Part shown: positions 16,891-25,938 of the stretch, in pieces | How positions within the stretch are numbered: position 1 is the first letter of the stretch | Layout: each line of letters begins with the position of its first letter | Source of the DNA: Rhodovarius crocodyli | GTDB lineage: Bacteria; Pseudomonadota; Alphaproteobacteria; Acetobacterales; Acetobacteraceae | Length of the DNA stretch: 37,360 nucleotides | Direction of reading: 5' to 3' | Assembly: GCA_945901085.1 (NCBI GenBank) | Contig: CAMDJV010000036.1 | Span: 1-37,360 of the forward strand | Translations under genes and position numbers: made by a program | The notes under the pieces: model-generated | The model's input: only the letters and a program-made list of their open reading frames with translations | What the model was told of the DNA's origin: nothing | Databases searched by the model: none

Positions 16891-18516
16891 ATGCTTGGCC
16901 TGATGCAAGAGCACCCGCTGCTCGTATCCTCCATCCTGACCCATGCGGCGAAGCATCATCGCGGATCGAAGCTGGTCAGCGTGGATGCAGCCGGGGCGGT
17001 GACACGCTCCACCTACCCCGCCATGGCCGTGCGCGCGGCACAATTGGCGCATGCCCTGGCCCGGCTGGGGGTGCGGCGGGGCGAGCGGGTGGCGACGCTG
17101 GGCTGGAACACGGCAGCGCATATGGAGGTGTATTACGCTGCCTCCGGCATGGGGGCGGTGCTGCACACGGTCAATCCGCGGCTGTTTCCCGACCAGATCG
17201 CCTATATTCTGAATGATGCCGCCGATGTGGCGCTGTTTGTCGATGCCTCGCTGCTGCCGGGGCTGATGGCGCTGGCCGAGCGCCTGCCGGAAACGCTGCG
17301 CGTGGTGGTGGTGATGGGCCAGGCCCCCCTGCCCGCGCTGCGCGTGCCCGTCGTGGGTTATGAGACGCTCATCGCCGGCGAGGACACCGAATACCCCTGG
17401 CCGCTGCTGGATGAACGGGCGGCGAGCGCGCTGTGCTATACCTCCGGCACCACGGGCGAGCCGAAGGGCGTGCTCTATTCCCATCGCTCCACCGTGCTGC
17501 ATGCCATGGCGGCGGTGCAGCCCGATGTGTTTGCGCTCCGCGCGCTGGATGTGGTGATGCCAGTGGTGCCGATGTTCCACGTCAATGCCTGGGGCCTGCC
17601 CTATGCCGCGCCGATGACCGGCGCCTCGCTGGTGCTGCCGGGGCCGAAGCTGGACCCCGCCAGCCTGCATGGCCTGGTGGAGGCCGAGGGCGTGACCTTC
17701 TCGGCCGGGGTGCCGACGATCTGGACCGGGCTGCTGGGTTGGCTGCGGGCCGACCCAGCCCGACGTTTCACAGCGCCGCCGCGCCTGGTGGTGGGCGGCA
17801 CGGCACTGCCGGTGGCGATCACCGCCGGGTTCCAGAAGGAATACGGCGTGCCCATCCTGCATGCCTGGGGCATGACCGAGATCAGCCCGCTGGGCAGCGT
17901 GAACACCCGCAAGGCGGAGAATGCCCATTGGTCGGATGAAGAATTCCTGGCCTATTCGCGCAAGCAGGGAAGGCCGCAATTCGGCGTGGATTTGCGGGTG
18001 CTCGATGCCGCGGCTGCGCCCATTGCCGAGGATGATTTGGCCTTTGGCGAATTGCAGGTGCAGGGGCATTGGGTGGCCAGCGGCTATTTCAATCGCCCCG
18101 GCGATGAGGCCTTTACCGAGGATGGTTGGATGAAGACCGGCGATGTGGTGACGGTGGACGCGCTCGGCTCCATCGAGATCGTTGACCGGGCGAAGGATGT
18201 CATCAAATCGGGCGGCGAATGGATCAGCTCGATCACGCTGGAAAATCTGGCGCTGGCGCATCCGGATGTGCAACTCGCCGCCGTCATTCCGGCGCATCAC
18301 CCCAAATGGGATGAACGCCCGCTGCTGCTGGTGGTGCGCAAGCCGGGCACGACCCCCGATGCCGCCTCCATCCTGTCCATCTATGAGGGCAAGGTGGCGA
18401 AGTGGTGGGTGCCCGATGGGGTGGAATTCGTCGACTCGCTGCCGCTCACCGCCACCGGAAAACTCTGGAAGGCAGAGATGAAGAAGCAGTGGAAAGACTT
18501 TTCTTTCGGTAGCTGA
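16891..18516 (+). CDS. Fatty-acyl-CoA ligase (AMP-forming)
   Basis: Activates a medium- or long-chain fatty acid to its CoA thioester through an acyl-adenylate. The 541-residue product has the AMP-binding P-loop [18 protein letters not shown], the A5-type motif [19 protein letters not shown], the hinge [15 protein letters not shown] and the C-terminal catalytic lysine in LTATGKLWK. The opening [20 protein letters not shown] is typical of the AlkK-like acyl-CoA synthetases. The ATG at 16891 has AGGGAG (16879-16884) upstream; an in-frame TTG at 16846 would start inside the inverted repeat. Chain length is not predictable. Confidence 0.92.
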   Translation: MLGLMQEHPLLVSSILTHAAKHHRGSKLVSVDAAGAVTRSTYPAMAVRAAQLAHALARLGVRRGERVATLGWNTAAHMEVYYAASGMGAVLHTVNPRLFPDQIAYILNDAADVALFVDASLLPGLMALAERLPETLRVVVVMGQAPLPALRVPVVGYETLIAGEDTEYPWPLLDERAASALCYTSGTTGEPKGVLYSHRSTVLHAMAAVQPDVFALRALDVVMPVVPMFHVNAWGLPYAAPMTGASLVLPGPKLDPASLHGLVEAEGVTFSAGVPTIWTGLLGWLRADPARRFTAPPRLVVGGTALPVAITAGFQKEYGVPILHAWGMTEISPLGSVNTRKAENAHWSDEEFLAYSRKQGRPQFGVDLRVLDAAAAPIAEDDLAFGELQVQGHWVASGYFNRPGDEAFTEDGWMKTGDVVTVDALGSIEIVDRAKDVIKSGGEWISSITLENLALAHPDVQLAAVIPAHHPKWDERPLLLVVRKPGTTPDAASILSIYEGKVAKWWVPDGVEFVDSLPLTATGKLWKAEMKKQWKDFSFGS

Positions 18517-18518
18517 CG

Positions 18519-18536
18519 CGGATTTGTGCAAATCCG
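18519..18536. repeat. Palindrome after the acyl-CoA ligase gene
   Basis: CGGATTTG-TG-CAAATCCG is a perfect 8-bp inverted repeat three bases after the stop. No T-run follows. It may be a terminator hairpin or a binding site in front of the next gene. Confidence 0.45.
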
Positions 18537-18623
18537 GTACCGCATGACGATTCCTCCGCCTTTGCCCGCTTGCCGGCAGCGCCTGGGCGTTCTTTGCTTG
18601 TACCGTCCGAGAGGGAGATCTCC

Positions 18624-20219
18624 ATGCGTCTGAAATTTCTGGCCGCCGGCCTGGCTGCCATGTTGGCCAGCCAGGCAGAGGCCCAACAGCCCCGCGTGCT
18701 GCGCATCGCCATGACGGCGGCCGATGTACCGACCACCACGGGCATGCCCAATAACGGCTTCGAGGGTATGCGCTTCCTCGGCTACCCGGTGTTTGAGGCG
18801 CTGACCCTGTGGGACCTCTCCAGCGCTGAGCGCCCGGCCACGCTGCGCCCCGGCCTGGCCGAAAGCTGGGAGCAGGACCCGGCAGACCCGCAAAACTGGA
18901 TCTTCCGCCTGCGTCAGGGCGTGACCTTCCATGACGGCACGCCCTTCAATGCGGATGCCGTGATCTGGAACATGGATCGCTTCTTCCGCAATGACAGCCC
19001 GCAATTCGAGGCGGCGGGCAGCGCGATTTCGCGCGCCCGCGTGCCGATTCTGGAGAGCTACCGTAAGATCGATGACCGCACGATCGGCATGCGGACCAAC
19101 CGCGTGGCGTCGTATTTCCCTTATATGGTCGTCTATCTGCTGATGACCTCGCCGCAGAGCTTCGAGCAGGCCGGGCGGGATTGGGCGCGCGTGGCGGCCC
19201 TGCCGCCGGCTGGCACCGGGCCCTTCCGCCTCAGCCGCTTCGTGCCGCGCACCTCGGCCGAGTTGACCCGCAATGATGGCTATTGGGACCGCGCGCGGGT
19301 GCCGCGCCTGGACCGCGTGGTGCTGCTGCCCATGCCTGAGGCGACGACGCGCCTCGCCGCCCTGCGCTCGGGCCAGGTGGACTGGATTGAGGTGCCGCCG
19401 CCCGACGGCATTCCGAGCCTGCGCGCCGCAGGCTTCACCATCACCACCGGCAGCTATCCGCATGTCTGGCCCTGGATGCTGCAGACCGGCGGCGATAGCC
19501 CGCTGGCCGATGTGCGGGTGCGCCAAGCGCTGAATTATTGCGTGGACCGCTCGGGGCTGGTGGCCTTCCTCAATGGCACGGCCGAACCTTCGGTGGGCTG
19601 GCTGAAGCCTTCGGATCCGAATTTCGGCAGCCCGCAGAACCGCTATACGTTTGATGCCGCGCGCGGCCGGCGCCTGCTGGCCGAGGCGGGTTACAATGCC
19701 CAGCGGCCGCTGAGCTTCAAGGTGATGATCTCCACCTCGGGTTCGGGCCAGATGCTGCCGCTGCCGATGAACGAATACATGCAGCAGAACCTGCGCGAGG
19801 CCTGCGGCGTGAATGTGACCTTCGAGGTGACGGAGTGGAACACGCTGCTCGGCGCCACCCGCGCCGCACCCGGCGCGCCCATCCTGGCGGGCTCGGTGGC
19901 GCTGAACCCCTCCTCGCCCTCGTCGGACCCCTCGGTCGCGGCGCGTTACTTCCTGCAGGCCTTCGTGCCGCCCAATGGCTTCAATTGGCCGCAATTCCGC
20001 GATGACCAGTTCGAGGCTGCCTTCTCGCGGCTGGAAAGGGCCACCACGCCGGCGGAATTCAACGCCGCTTATGCCGCAGCGCATGAGCGCCTGGTGGATA
20101 ATCCCCCCTGGCTCTACATCGTGCATGACCTGAACCCGCGGGCGATGAGCCGCCGGGTGCGTGGCTTTGTCAGCGCGCAATCCTGGTTCATCGATCTGGT
20201 GACTTTGGACGTGCAGTGA
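18624..20219 (+). CDS. ABC transporter substrate-binding protein, SBP family 5 (peptide/opine/nickel type)
   Basis: A periplasmic binding protein of the DppA/OppA class. The 531-residue product starts with a Sec signal peptide (MRLKFLAAGLAAMLASQAEA, cleavage near residue 20). It has the family-5 marks LRPGLAESWEQDP, IFRLRQGVTFHDGTPFNADAVIWNMDRF, PAGTGPFRLSRF and VRQALNYCVDRSGLV. The ATG at 18624 is preceded by GAGGGAGA (18611-18618); an upstream in-frame ATG would add residues before the signal peptide. No permease or ATPase genes adjoin it. A strong terminator follows. Substrate unknown. Confidence 0.9.
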   Translation: MRLKFLAAGLAAMLASQAEAQQPRVLRIAMTAADVPTTTGMPNNGFEGMRFLGYPVFEALTLWDLSSAERPATLRPGLAESWEQDPADPQNWIFRLRQGVTFHDGTPFNADAVIWNMDRFFRNDSPQFEAAGSAISRARVPILESYRKIDDRTIGMRTNRVASYFPYMVVYLLMTSPQSFEQAGRDWARVAALPPAGTGPFRLSRFVPRTSAELTRNDGYWDRARVPRLDRVVLLPMPEATTRLAALRSGQVDWIEVPPPDGIPSLRAAGFTITTGSYPHVWPWMLQTGGDSPLADVRVRQALNYCVDRSGLVAFLNGTAEPSVGWLKPSDPNFGSPQNRYTFDAARGRRLLAEAGYNAQRPLSFKVMISTSGSGQMLPLPMNEYMQQNLREACGVNVTFEVTEWNTLLGATRAAPGAPILAGSVALNPSSPSSDPSVAARYFLQAFVPPNGFNWPQFRDDQFEAAFSRLERATTPAEFNAAYAAAHERLVDNPPWLYIVHDLNPRAMSRRVRGFVSAQSWFIDLVTLDVQ

Positions 20220-20265
20220 TGCGGTAGGCTCTGGCTGCGCGCCAGGGCGGGTGAAGAGTGGAATG

Positions 20266-20299
20266 GGCCCGGGGCGATGCCGCCTCGGGCCTATTTTTT
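20266..20299 (+). terminator. Rho-independent terminator
   Basis: GGCCCGGGGC-GATGCC-GCCTCGGGCC (20266-20291) is a 10-bp stem with one G-T pair, followed two bases later by TTTTTT (20294-20299). It ends the binding-protein gene and isolates the next gene. Confidence 0.85.
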
Positions 20300-20386
20300 G
20301 GCGTGGCGCGCAAAGGCGGGGGTGATGCTTGACGCCGCCGCCGGCTGGGGCAGGCTGGCCTTGGGCGCCAATTCGGAGGAACAACC

Positions 20387-22738
20387 ATGCAGCCATCGAA
20401 ACTCGGCACCGGGGTGGGGGCGCCCATGCGGCGCGTGGAGGATGGGCGCTTCCTGCGCGGCCGAGGCCGCTATGTGGATGACCTGCCCGCCGCCGATGCC
20501 GCCCGCATGGTGCTGCTGCGCTCACCTCACCCGCATGCCCGGCTGCTGCGGGTGGATGCCATGGCGGCGCGCGACATGCCCGGCGTGCTGCTGGTGCTCA
20601 CCGCAGCCGATATCACCGAATTGGGCGTGCTGCGCTGCGTGACGCCGCGCCATAGGCGGGATGGCCAACCGCTGACCCAGACCCCCTGGCGCATGCTGGC
20701 CGGCGACACGGTGCGATATGTCGGCGACCCGGTGGCCTGCGTGGTGGCGGAAACCCTGGCACAGGCGCAGGACGCGGCCGAGGCGATTGCGGTGGATTAT
20801 GCGCCTCTGCCGGCGGTGACCGCTTCCATCGAGGCGGCCGCCCCGGATGCGCCGGAGCTATGGCCGGGGCTGATCCCGGGCAATGAGAGTTTTCTCTTCC
20901 GGCTGGGCGATGCCGCGGCGGTGGAGCGCGCCATCGCGCAGGCGGCGCATGTTGTGCGGCTGCCCTTTCGCGTCACCCGGGTTTCCGCCAATCCGCTGGA
21001 GCCGCGCAACCTTCTGGCCAGCTATGATGCCGCCGAGGAGCGCTATACGCTGGTGACCGGCACGCAATTGCCGCATGTGATGCGCAATGAGATTGCGGAA
21101 TTCGCGCTGGGTATTCCCACCAACCGGCTGCGGATCATCTCGCCAGATGTCGGCGCCGGCTTTGGCATGAAGGAGAGCCCCTTCCCCGAGCATGTGCTGG
21201 CGCTGCATGCCGCCCGGCTATTGCACCGGCCGGTGCGCTGGACCGCCACACGCAGCGAGAGTTTTCTGTCCGATACCCATGCGCGGGACAATGACAGCCT
21301 GGCCGAGCTGGCGCTGAGTGCCGAGGGGGATTTTCTCGGCCTGCGGGTGACCACGCTGTGCAATCTGGGCGCTTATCTCGCCTGGCAGGGGGCGGTGAGC
21401 AGCACCAATAATGTCGGCGGGCTGGCGGGGGTTTACCGCACCCCGGCTATTTGCACCGAGGTGCGCGGTATTTTCACTAATACCCAACCCACCGCGCCCT
21501 ATCGCGGCGCTGGACGGCCGGAGGCGATTTACGCCATCGAGCAATGCATCGATCTTGCCGCGCAGGAGATGGGGCTGGACCGGGTGGCGCTGCGCCAGCG
21601 CAACCTGATCCAACCGGGGCAAATGCCGTTTCAGACCGGGCTCGATTATCGCTATGACAGCGGGGACTTCCCCAAAAACATGGCCATGGCGCTGGCGGCG
21701 GCTGATTGGGCGGGGTTTGCCGCGCGGCGCGCCGAGAGCGAGGCGCGAGGCCGACTGCTCGGCATCGGCATCGCCAATGCCATTGAGAGCGCTGGCGGGC
21801 CGCATCGCAGCCCGATGGAGGAGGCCGCCGAAATCCGCTTTGACAGCGGCGGCAGCGTGACGCTGCTGATGGGCAGCCATAATCACGGCCAGGGGCATGA
21901 GACGGTGTTCCGGCAGATTGCCAGTGAACGATTGGGCATTCCGCCCGAGCGCATCCGCTTCATCTGCGGTGATACCGAGACGGTGACGCATGGCCGCGGC
22001 ACGATAGGCTCGCGCAGCATGATGGCCGGCGGTGGCGCGCTGGTGGCGGCGGCGGCGCGCATTGTGGAGCGCGGCAAGCGGCTGGCGGCGCATTTTCTGG
22101 AGGCCAGCGAAGCGGATATCGAATTCGCGGCCGGCGAATTTCGCGTCGCCGGCACTGATAAGGGCATTGGCATTGAGGCGCTGGCCAAGCGCAGCTATGT
22201 GCCCGGCGCGCTGCCGAAGGGCGAGGAGTTGGGGCTTTCAGCCCTGCTCATCAACCGCCCAGGCGACGCCACCTTCCCCAATGGCTGCCATATCGCTGAG
22301 GTGGAGATCGACCCCGAGACGGGTGAATGCACGCTGCTGCGCTATCTGGTGGTGGATGATGTCGGCACGGTGATCAACCCGCTGCTGCTGAAGGGCCAGA
22401 TCCATGGCGGCGTGGCGCAGGGCTTTGGCCAGGTCTTTGGCGAAAACATCATCTACCAGAATGGCCAATTGCTCACCGGCAGCTTTGCCGACTACCCGAT
22501 GCCGCGGGCCAGCGATTTTCCGCCGCTGAGCGTGCTGTCCAACCCGCAGCCAACGGCGAGCAATGTGCTGGGCGTGAAGGGTGCGGGCGAGGCCGGCACG
22601 GTGGGCGCGCTGCCGGTGCTGATGAGCGCTGTGATGGACGCGCTGCGCCCTCATGGCGTGACTTGGCTGGATATGCCGGCTACGCCAGAGCGTGTGTGGC
22701 GGGCGCTCAACAACGAGCGCGAGGACCGGGCCACATAA
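20387..22738 (+). CDS. Xanthine dehydrogenase-family molybdopterin-binding subunit (orphan)
   Basis: The large, molybdenum-cofactor subunit of a xanthine dehydrogenase/aldehyde oxidase/CoxL-type hydroxylase, which oxidises N-heterocycles or aldehydes. The 783-residue product has VGAPMRRVEDGRFLRGRGRYVDDL at the start, PYRGAGRPEA (371-380) and GVKGAGEAG with the presumed catalytic glutamate E735. The loop is of the PYRGAGR kind, not the AYRCSFR of true form I CO dehydrogenases, so CO oxidation is unlikely. The iron-sulfur and FAD subunits that normally accompany it are not adjacent: an ABC binding protein lies upstream and rplQ converges downstream. The start has GGAGGAAC upstream. Substrate unknown. 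Confidence 0.9.
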   Translation: MQPSKLGTGVGAPMRRVEDGRFLRGRGRYVDDLPAADAARMVLLRSPHPHARLLRVDAMAARDMPGVLLVLTAADITELGVLRCVTPRHRRDGQPLTQTPWRMLAGDTVRYVGDPVACVVAETLAQAQDAAEAIAVDYAPLPAVTASIEAAAPDAPELWPGLIPGNESFLFRLGDAAAVERAIAQAAHVVRLPFRVTRVSANPLEPRNLLASYDAAEERYTLVTGTQLPHVMRNEIAEFALGIPTNRLRIISPDVGAGFGMKESPFPEHVLALHAARLLHRPVRWTATRSESFLSDTHARDNDSLAELALSAEGDFLGLRVTTLCNLGAYLAWQGAVSSTNNVGGLAGVYRTPAICTEVRGIFTNTQPTAPYRGAGRPEAIYAIEQCIDLAAQEMGLDRVALRQRNLIQPGQMPFQTGLDYRYDSGDFPKNMAMALAAADWAGFAARRAESEARGRLLGIGIANAIESAGGPHRSPMEEAAEIRFDSGGSVTLLMGSHNHGQGHETVFRQIASERLGIPPERIRFICGDTETVTHGRGTIGSRSMMAGGGALVAAAARIVERGKRLAAHFLEASEADIEFAAGEFRVAGTDKGIGIEALAKRSYVPGALPKGEELGLSALLINRPGDATFPNGCHIAEVEIDPETGECTLLRYLVVDDVGTVINPLLLKGQIHGGVAQGFGQVFGENIIYQNGQLLTGSFADYPMPRASDFPPLSVLSNPQPTASNVLGVKGAGEAGTVGALPVLMSAVMDALRPHGVTWLDMPATPERVWRALNNEREDRAT

Positions 22739-22777
22739 CCGCCGGTGTTTGGCGCTCAGTACAAAGGCCGCTGGGGC

Positions 22778-22806
22778 GATAATGGACGGCAAAACCGCCC
22801 ATTATC
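22778..22806. terminator. Inverted repeat between convergent genes, possible bidirectional terminator
   Basis: GATAATGGACGG (22778-22789) pairs with CCGCCCATTATC (22795-22806) around five bases, with one A-C mismatch that is a G-U pair on the minus-strand RNA. It lies between the plus-strand dehydrogenase and rplQ. There is no T-run on either side, so termination is likely but not classic. Confidence 0.5.
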
Positions 22807-22820
22807 AGGGATGGTTCGGC

Positions 22821-23240
22821 TCAGGCCTCGTCGTCAGCCGCAACTTCCGGCTTCGGCCCGCTATCGAGGCCCTTGGCTGCCACATCGCGCTCGACGAGCT
22901 CGATCACCGCCATGGTCGCCGCATCGCCATAGCGGATGCCGGCCTTCAGCACGCGGGTATAGCCGCCATTGCGCGCCTTGTAGCGCTCGGCGATGGTGGT
23001 GAAGAGCTTGTCCACCACTTTTTCGTCCATGATCTGCGCATAGGCCTGGCGGCGCGCATGCAGGCCGCCGCGCTTGCCGAGCGAAATGATCCGCTCGACA
23101 TAGGGGCGCAGCTCCTTGGCCTTGGGCAGCGTGGTGGTGATTTGCTCATGCTTGAGCAGCGAGGTCGCCATGTTGCGGAACATGGCAGCCCGGTGAGTGG
23201 AGGTGACGCCAAGCTTACGATTGGCCATACCGTGACGCAT
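22821..23240 (-). CDS. rplQ: 50S ribosomal protein L17
   Basis: Large-subunit protein near the exit tunnel. The 139-residue product opens [24 protein letters not shown], which is diagnostic, and has the conserved [29 protein letters not shown] short acidic tail (about 12 residues beyond E. coli L17) ends it. Last gene of the alpha operon, 26 bases after rpoA. Confidence 0.97.
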   Translation of the reverse strand: MRHGMANRKLGVTSTHRAAMFRNMATSLLKHEQITTTLPKAKELRPYVERIISLGKRGGLHARRQAYAQIMDEKVVDKLFTTIAERYKARNGGYTRVLKAGIRYGDAATMAVIELVERDVAAKGLDSGPKPEVAADDEA

Positions 23241-23266
23241 AGTGAAAGCTCCTTAGTCCGCTCGGA

Positions 23267-24283
23267 TCAGAACGGCTCTTCAATCTTCTTGGCGAGGTCT
23301 TCAACATTCTCAGGCGGCCAGCCGGTAACCGACATACCAAGGCCCAGGCCCATCGAGGCCAGCACTTCCTTGATTTCGTTCAACGACTTGCGGCCGAAAT
23401 TCGGCGTCCGCAGCATTTCCTGCTCGGATTTCTGAACGAGATCACCGATATAGACGATGTTGTCATTCTTCAGGCAATTGGCGGAGCGCACGCTCAGCTC
23501 CAGCTCATCCACCTTGCGCAGCAGGTTGCGGTTGAAGGGCAGGTCATCCTGCACATCTTCCACCACGCGCTGCCGAGGCTCGTCGAAATTGATGAAGAGC
23601 TGCAGCTGGTCCTGCAAAATGCGCGCGGCAACGGCCACGGCATCATCAGGCGCCACTGTACCGTCCGTCTCCACATCGAGCACCAGGCGGTCATAATCGG
23701 TGACCTGGCCCACGCGGGTGGGCTCCACGCGATAAGCGACGCGGCGCACGGGGGAATAGATGGCGTCGATGGGGATGAAGCCGATGGGCGCATCTTCCGG
23801 CCGGTTCATCGCCGCGGGCACATAGCCGCGGCCAACCTGCACGGTGAATTCCATGTTCAGCGTGGCGCCGTCATCAAGCGTGCACAGAACCAGATCGGGG
23901 TTTGCAACCTCGATATCGCCCGTGGTCTGAATCTGGCCGGCAGTCACCTCGCCCGGGCCCTTGGCGGTGAGGTTCAGCCGCTTGGTGCCTTCACCAGGCA
24001 TACGGATGGCCAACTGCTTCACGTTCAAGACGATATCGGTCACGTCTTCACGCACACCGTTGATGCTGCTGAACTCATGCAACACCCCGTCGATGCGGAT
24101 GCCGGTGACGGCAGCGCCTTGCAGGGAGGAGAGCAGGACGCGACGAATCGCATTCCCCAACGTCATGCCAAAGCCGCGCTCGAGCGGCTCGGCCACGACG
24201 GTGGCGGTGCGGTTGGGGTCAGCCCCAGGCTCCACATCCAGCCGCTCGGGCCGGATAAGGGAACGCCAATTGCGTTCGAGCAT
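23267..24283 (-). CDS. rpoA: DNA-directed RNA polymerase alpha subunit
   Basis: Nucleates RNA polymerase assembly through its N-terminal domain (about 1-235) and contacts upstream promoter DNA and activators through its C-terminal domain. The 338-residue product shows [44 protein letters not shown] in the N-terminal domain. The C-terminal helix-hairpin region reads [21 protein letters not shown] and [17 protein letters not shown] chose the ATG at 24283 ([12 protein letters not shown]), the family start, although the frame extends 20 codons upstream. A hairpin lies in the rpsK-rpoA spacer. Confidence 0.97.
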   Translation of the reverse strand: MLERNWRSLIRPERLDVEPGADPNRTATVVAEPLERGFGMTLGNAIRRVLLSSLQGAAVTGIRIDGVLHEFSSINGVREDVTDIVLNVKQLAIRMPGEGTKRLNLTAKGPGEVTAGQIQTTGDIEVANPDLVLCTLDDGATLNMEFTVQVGRGYVPAAMNRPEDAPIGFIPIDAIYSPVRRVAYRVEPTRVGQVTDYDRLVLDVETDGTVAPDDAVAVAARILQDQLQLFINFDEPRQRVVEDVQDDLPFNRNLLRKVDELELSVRSANCLKNDNIVYIGDLVQKSEQEMLRTPNFGRKSLNEIKEVLASMGLGLGMSVTGWPPENVEDLAKKIEEPF

Positions 24284-24331
24284 GGTTTCAGTCTCCAAGT
24301 GTTGCGCGGTGGGCGGGCGAAAGGCTGAACG

Positions 24332-24352
24332 GCGCGGCCACAAGGGCCGCGC
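24332..24352 (-). other. GC-rich hairpin in the rpsK-rpoA spacer
   Basis: GCGCGGCC and GGCCGCGC form a perfect 8-bp stem around five bases, just after the rpsK stop and about 50 bases before rpoA. No T-run follows in the direction of transcription, so it is more likely an RNA-processing or stability element than a terminator. Confidence 0.5.
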
Positions 24353-24357
24353 AGCGA

Positions 24358-24759
24358 TCAGACCCGCCGGCGCTTACGCGGGCGGCAACCATTGTGCGGG
24401 ATGGGCGTCACGTCCTTGATGGAAGTGACGTAGAAGCCCACGGATTGCAGGGCACGCAGCGCGCTCTCGCGGCCCGAACCAGGGCCGCTCACCATGATCT
24501 CCAGCGTTTCCATCCCGTGTTCGCGGGCCTTCTTGCCGGCATCCTCGGCGGCCATCTGGGCTGCATAGGGCGTGCTCTTGCGGCTGCCCTTGAAGCCCTG
24601 CGTGCCCGAGGAGGACCAGGAGATCGCGTTGCCCTGAGCGTCGGTGATGGTCACGATGGTGTTGTTGAAGGTGGCGAGCACATGGGCCACGCCGGAAGAA
24701 ATATTCTTCCGTTCCTTCTTGCGCGGGCGAGAGCCACCGGCGGTTGCTGCACGTGCCAT
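24358..24759 (-). CDS. rpsK: 30S ribosomal protein S11
   Basis: Platform protein of the small subunit. The 133-residue product has [43 protein letters not shown] and the C-terminal [18 protein letters not shown], both diagnostic. It follows rpsM by one base. Length is close to E. coli S11 (129). Confidence 0.97.
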   Translation of the reverse strand: MARAATAGGSRPRKKERKNISSGVAHVLATFNNTIVTITDAQGNAISWSSSGTQGFKGSRKSTPYAAQMAAEDAGKKAREHGMETLEIMVSGPGSGRESALRALQSVGFYVTSIKDVTPIPHNGCRPRKRRRV

Positions 24760-24760
24760 A

Positions 24761-25138
24761 TTACTTCGTCACCTTCTTCTTGCCGGCGATGGCCACAGCC
24801 TTGCCCTTGCGAGTGCGCGCATTGGTATGCGTGCGCTGACCGCGAACCGGCAGGCCACGGCGATGGCGCAGGCCGCGATAGGCCGCCATATCCATCAACC
24901 GCTTAATATTCATCGCCACTTCACGGCGAAGGTCACCCTCCACGCGGTAGTCACGGTCGATCGTTTCACGCAGCTTGCCGATTTCCTCATCGGTGAGCTG
25001 GTTGACACGGCGCTCAGCCGGGATGCCCAGCTTCTCGCAGATGTCCTTGGCGTTTTGAGGGCCAATGCCAAAGATATAGCGCAGCGAGATCAGCACGCGC
25101 TTGTTCGTGGGGATATTCACGCCGGCGATACGCGCCAC
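24761..25138 (-). CDS. rpsM: 30S ribosomal protein S13
   Basis: Head protein of the small subunit that contacts the P-site tRNA and bridges to 50S. The 125-residue product begins [26 protein letters not shown] and has [26 protein letters not shown] near the end. It is the first gene of the alpha operon and is parted from adk by 149 bases holding a hairpin with a T-rich tail. rpmJ and rpsD, found around here in some bacteria, are absent. Confidence 0.97.
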   Translation of the reverse strand: MARIAGVNIPTNKRVLISLRYIFGIGPQNAKDICEKLGIPAERRVNQLTDEEIGKLRETIDRDYRVEGDLRREVAMNIKRLMDMAAYRGLRHRRGLPVRGQRTHTNARTRKGKAVAIAGKKKVTK

Positions 25139-25202
25139 TGGGCTGCTCCTGTCTCAAAGTCTTGCGGTGGGGGCCCAATGGCCCGCCACCGTTTTGGAAT
25201 GG

Positions 25203-25233
25203 GTTAAAACAACAATGCGGCGCGCAAGCGCCG
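25203..25233 (-). terminator. Probable terminator or attenuator between adk and rpsM
   Basis: On the minus strand CGGCGC-TTGC-GCGCCG (25233-25218) is a perfect 6-bp GC stem with a four-base loop, followed by CATTGTTGTTTTAAC (25217-25203). The T-rich tail follows the stem in the direction of transcription, so partial termination after adk is plausible. No clear promoter for rpsM was found in the rest of the spacer. Confidence 0.5.
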
Positions 25234-25287
25234 TTGCCTAAAGAAGCGGGGCACTACACCCCGATGGAAGAAGAGTCAACGCCACCT

Positions 25288-25938
25288 TCACGGTTTCACG
25301 ATAGAAGACAGCGCGGCGAAGACGATATCCATCGCCGCCATGCCATCCACGGCAGAAAGCTTGCCCTGTGCCCCGTAGAAGGGCAGCAGGGGCGACGTCT
25401 GCCGGTGGTAGGCAGCCAGCCGCGCAGCAACCGTCTCGGCCTTGTCATCAGCCCTGCGGCTGAATTCGGCGCCACCACAATTGTCGCAGACGCCGATGGT
25501 TTTGGGCGTTTTGAACGTATCATGATAGCCAGCGCCGCATTGCACGCAGGTGTAGCGGCCGGAAATCCGGCCCACCAATGCGGCGTCATCCACCTTCAAC
25601 TCGATCACATGGTCGAGCCTGATGCCCTTCTCCGCCAGCATGCGGTCCAGCGCCTCGGCCTGCGGCACGGTGCGCGGGAAGCCATCAAGGATGAAGCCAT
25701 TGGCCGCATCCGCCTGGCCAACGCGGTTGGCTAGCATGGCGGTGATGATGGCATCGGGGACGAGATCGCCGCGCTCCATAATCGCACGAGCCTCAAGCCC
25801 AATCGGCGAACCGGCCTTGACCTCGGCGCGCAGCATATCGCCGGTCGAGATCTGCACTAGGCCGAAGGACTCCTCCAGGCGCTTGGCCTGGGTGCCCTTG
25901 CCCGCGCCCGGCGGGCCCAACAGGATCAAGTTCATCAC
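25288..25938 (-). CDS. adk: Adenylate kinase
   Basis: Interconverts ATP + AMP and 2 ADP in the cytoplasm. The 216-residue product is the long form with a LID domain. The P-loop is [10 protein letters not shown] (8-17), and GFPRT marks the AMP region. The LID carries C131, C134, C151 and C154, a four-cysteine zinc site as in Gram-positive and many alphaproteobacterial enzymes but not E. coli. Its ATG overlaps the secY stop by four bases, the usual secY-adk coupling. Confidence 0.96.
   Translation of the reverse strand: MMNLILLGPPGAGKGTQAKRLEESFGLVQISTGDMLRAEVKAGSPIGLEARAIMERGDLVPDAIITAMLANRVGQADAANGFILDGFPRTVPQAEALDRMLAEKGIRLDHVIELKVDDAALVGRISGRYTCVQCGAGYHDTFKTPKTIGVCDNCGGAEFSRRADDKAETVAARLAAYHRQTSPLLPFYGAQGKLSAVDGMAAMDIVFAALSSIVKP

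Noticed and set aside
16834-18531. A 565-codon minus-strand open frame opposite the acyl-CoA ligase gene
   Set aside because: Low-complexity His/Gln/Arg composition; the plus-strand frame has all acyl-CoA ligase motifs.
18381-20525. A 714-codon minus-strand open frame opposite the ABC binding-protein gene
   Set aside because: His/Arg/Gly-rich text without motifs, caused by the high-GC codon pattern of the real plus-strand gene.
25139-25287. rpmJ (L36) between adk/secY and rpsM
   Set aside because: I looked for its short MKVR...CKRCK text and did not find it; in alphaproteobacteria it is commonly elsewhere.
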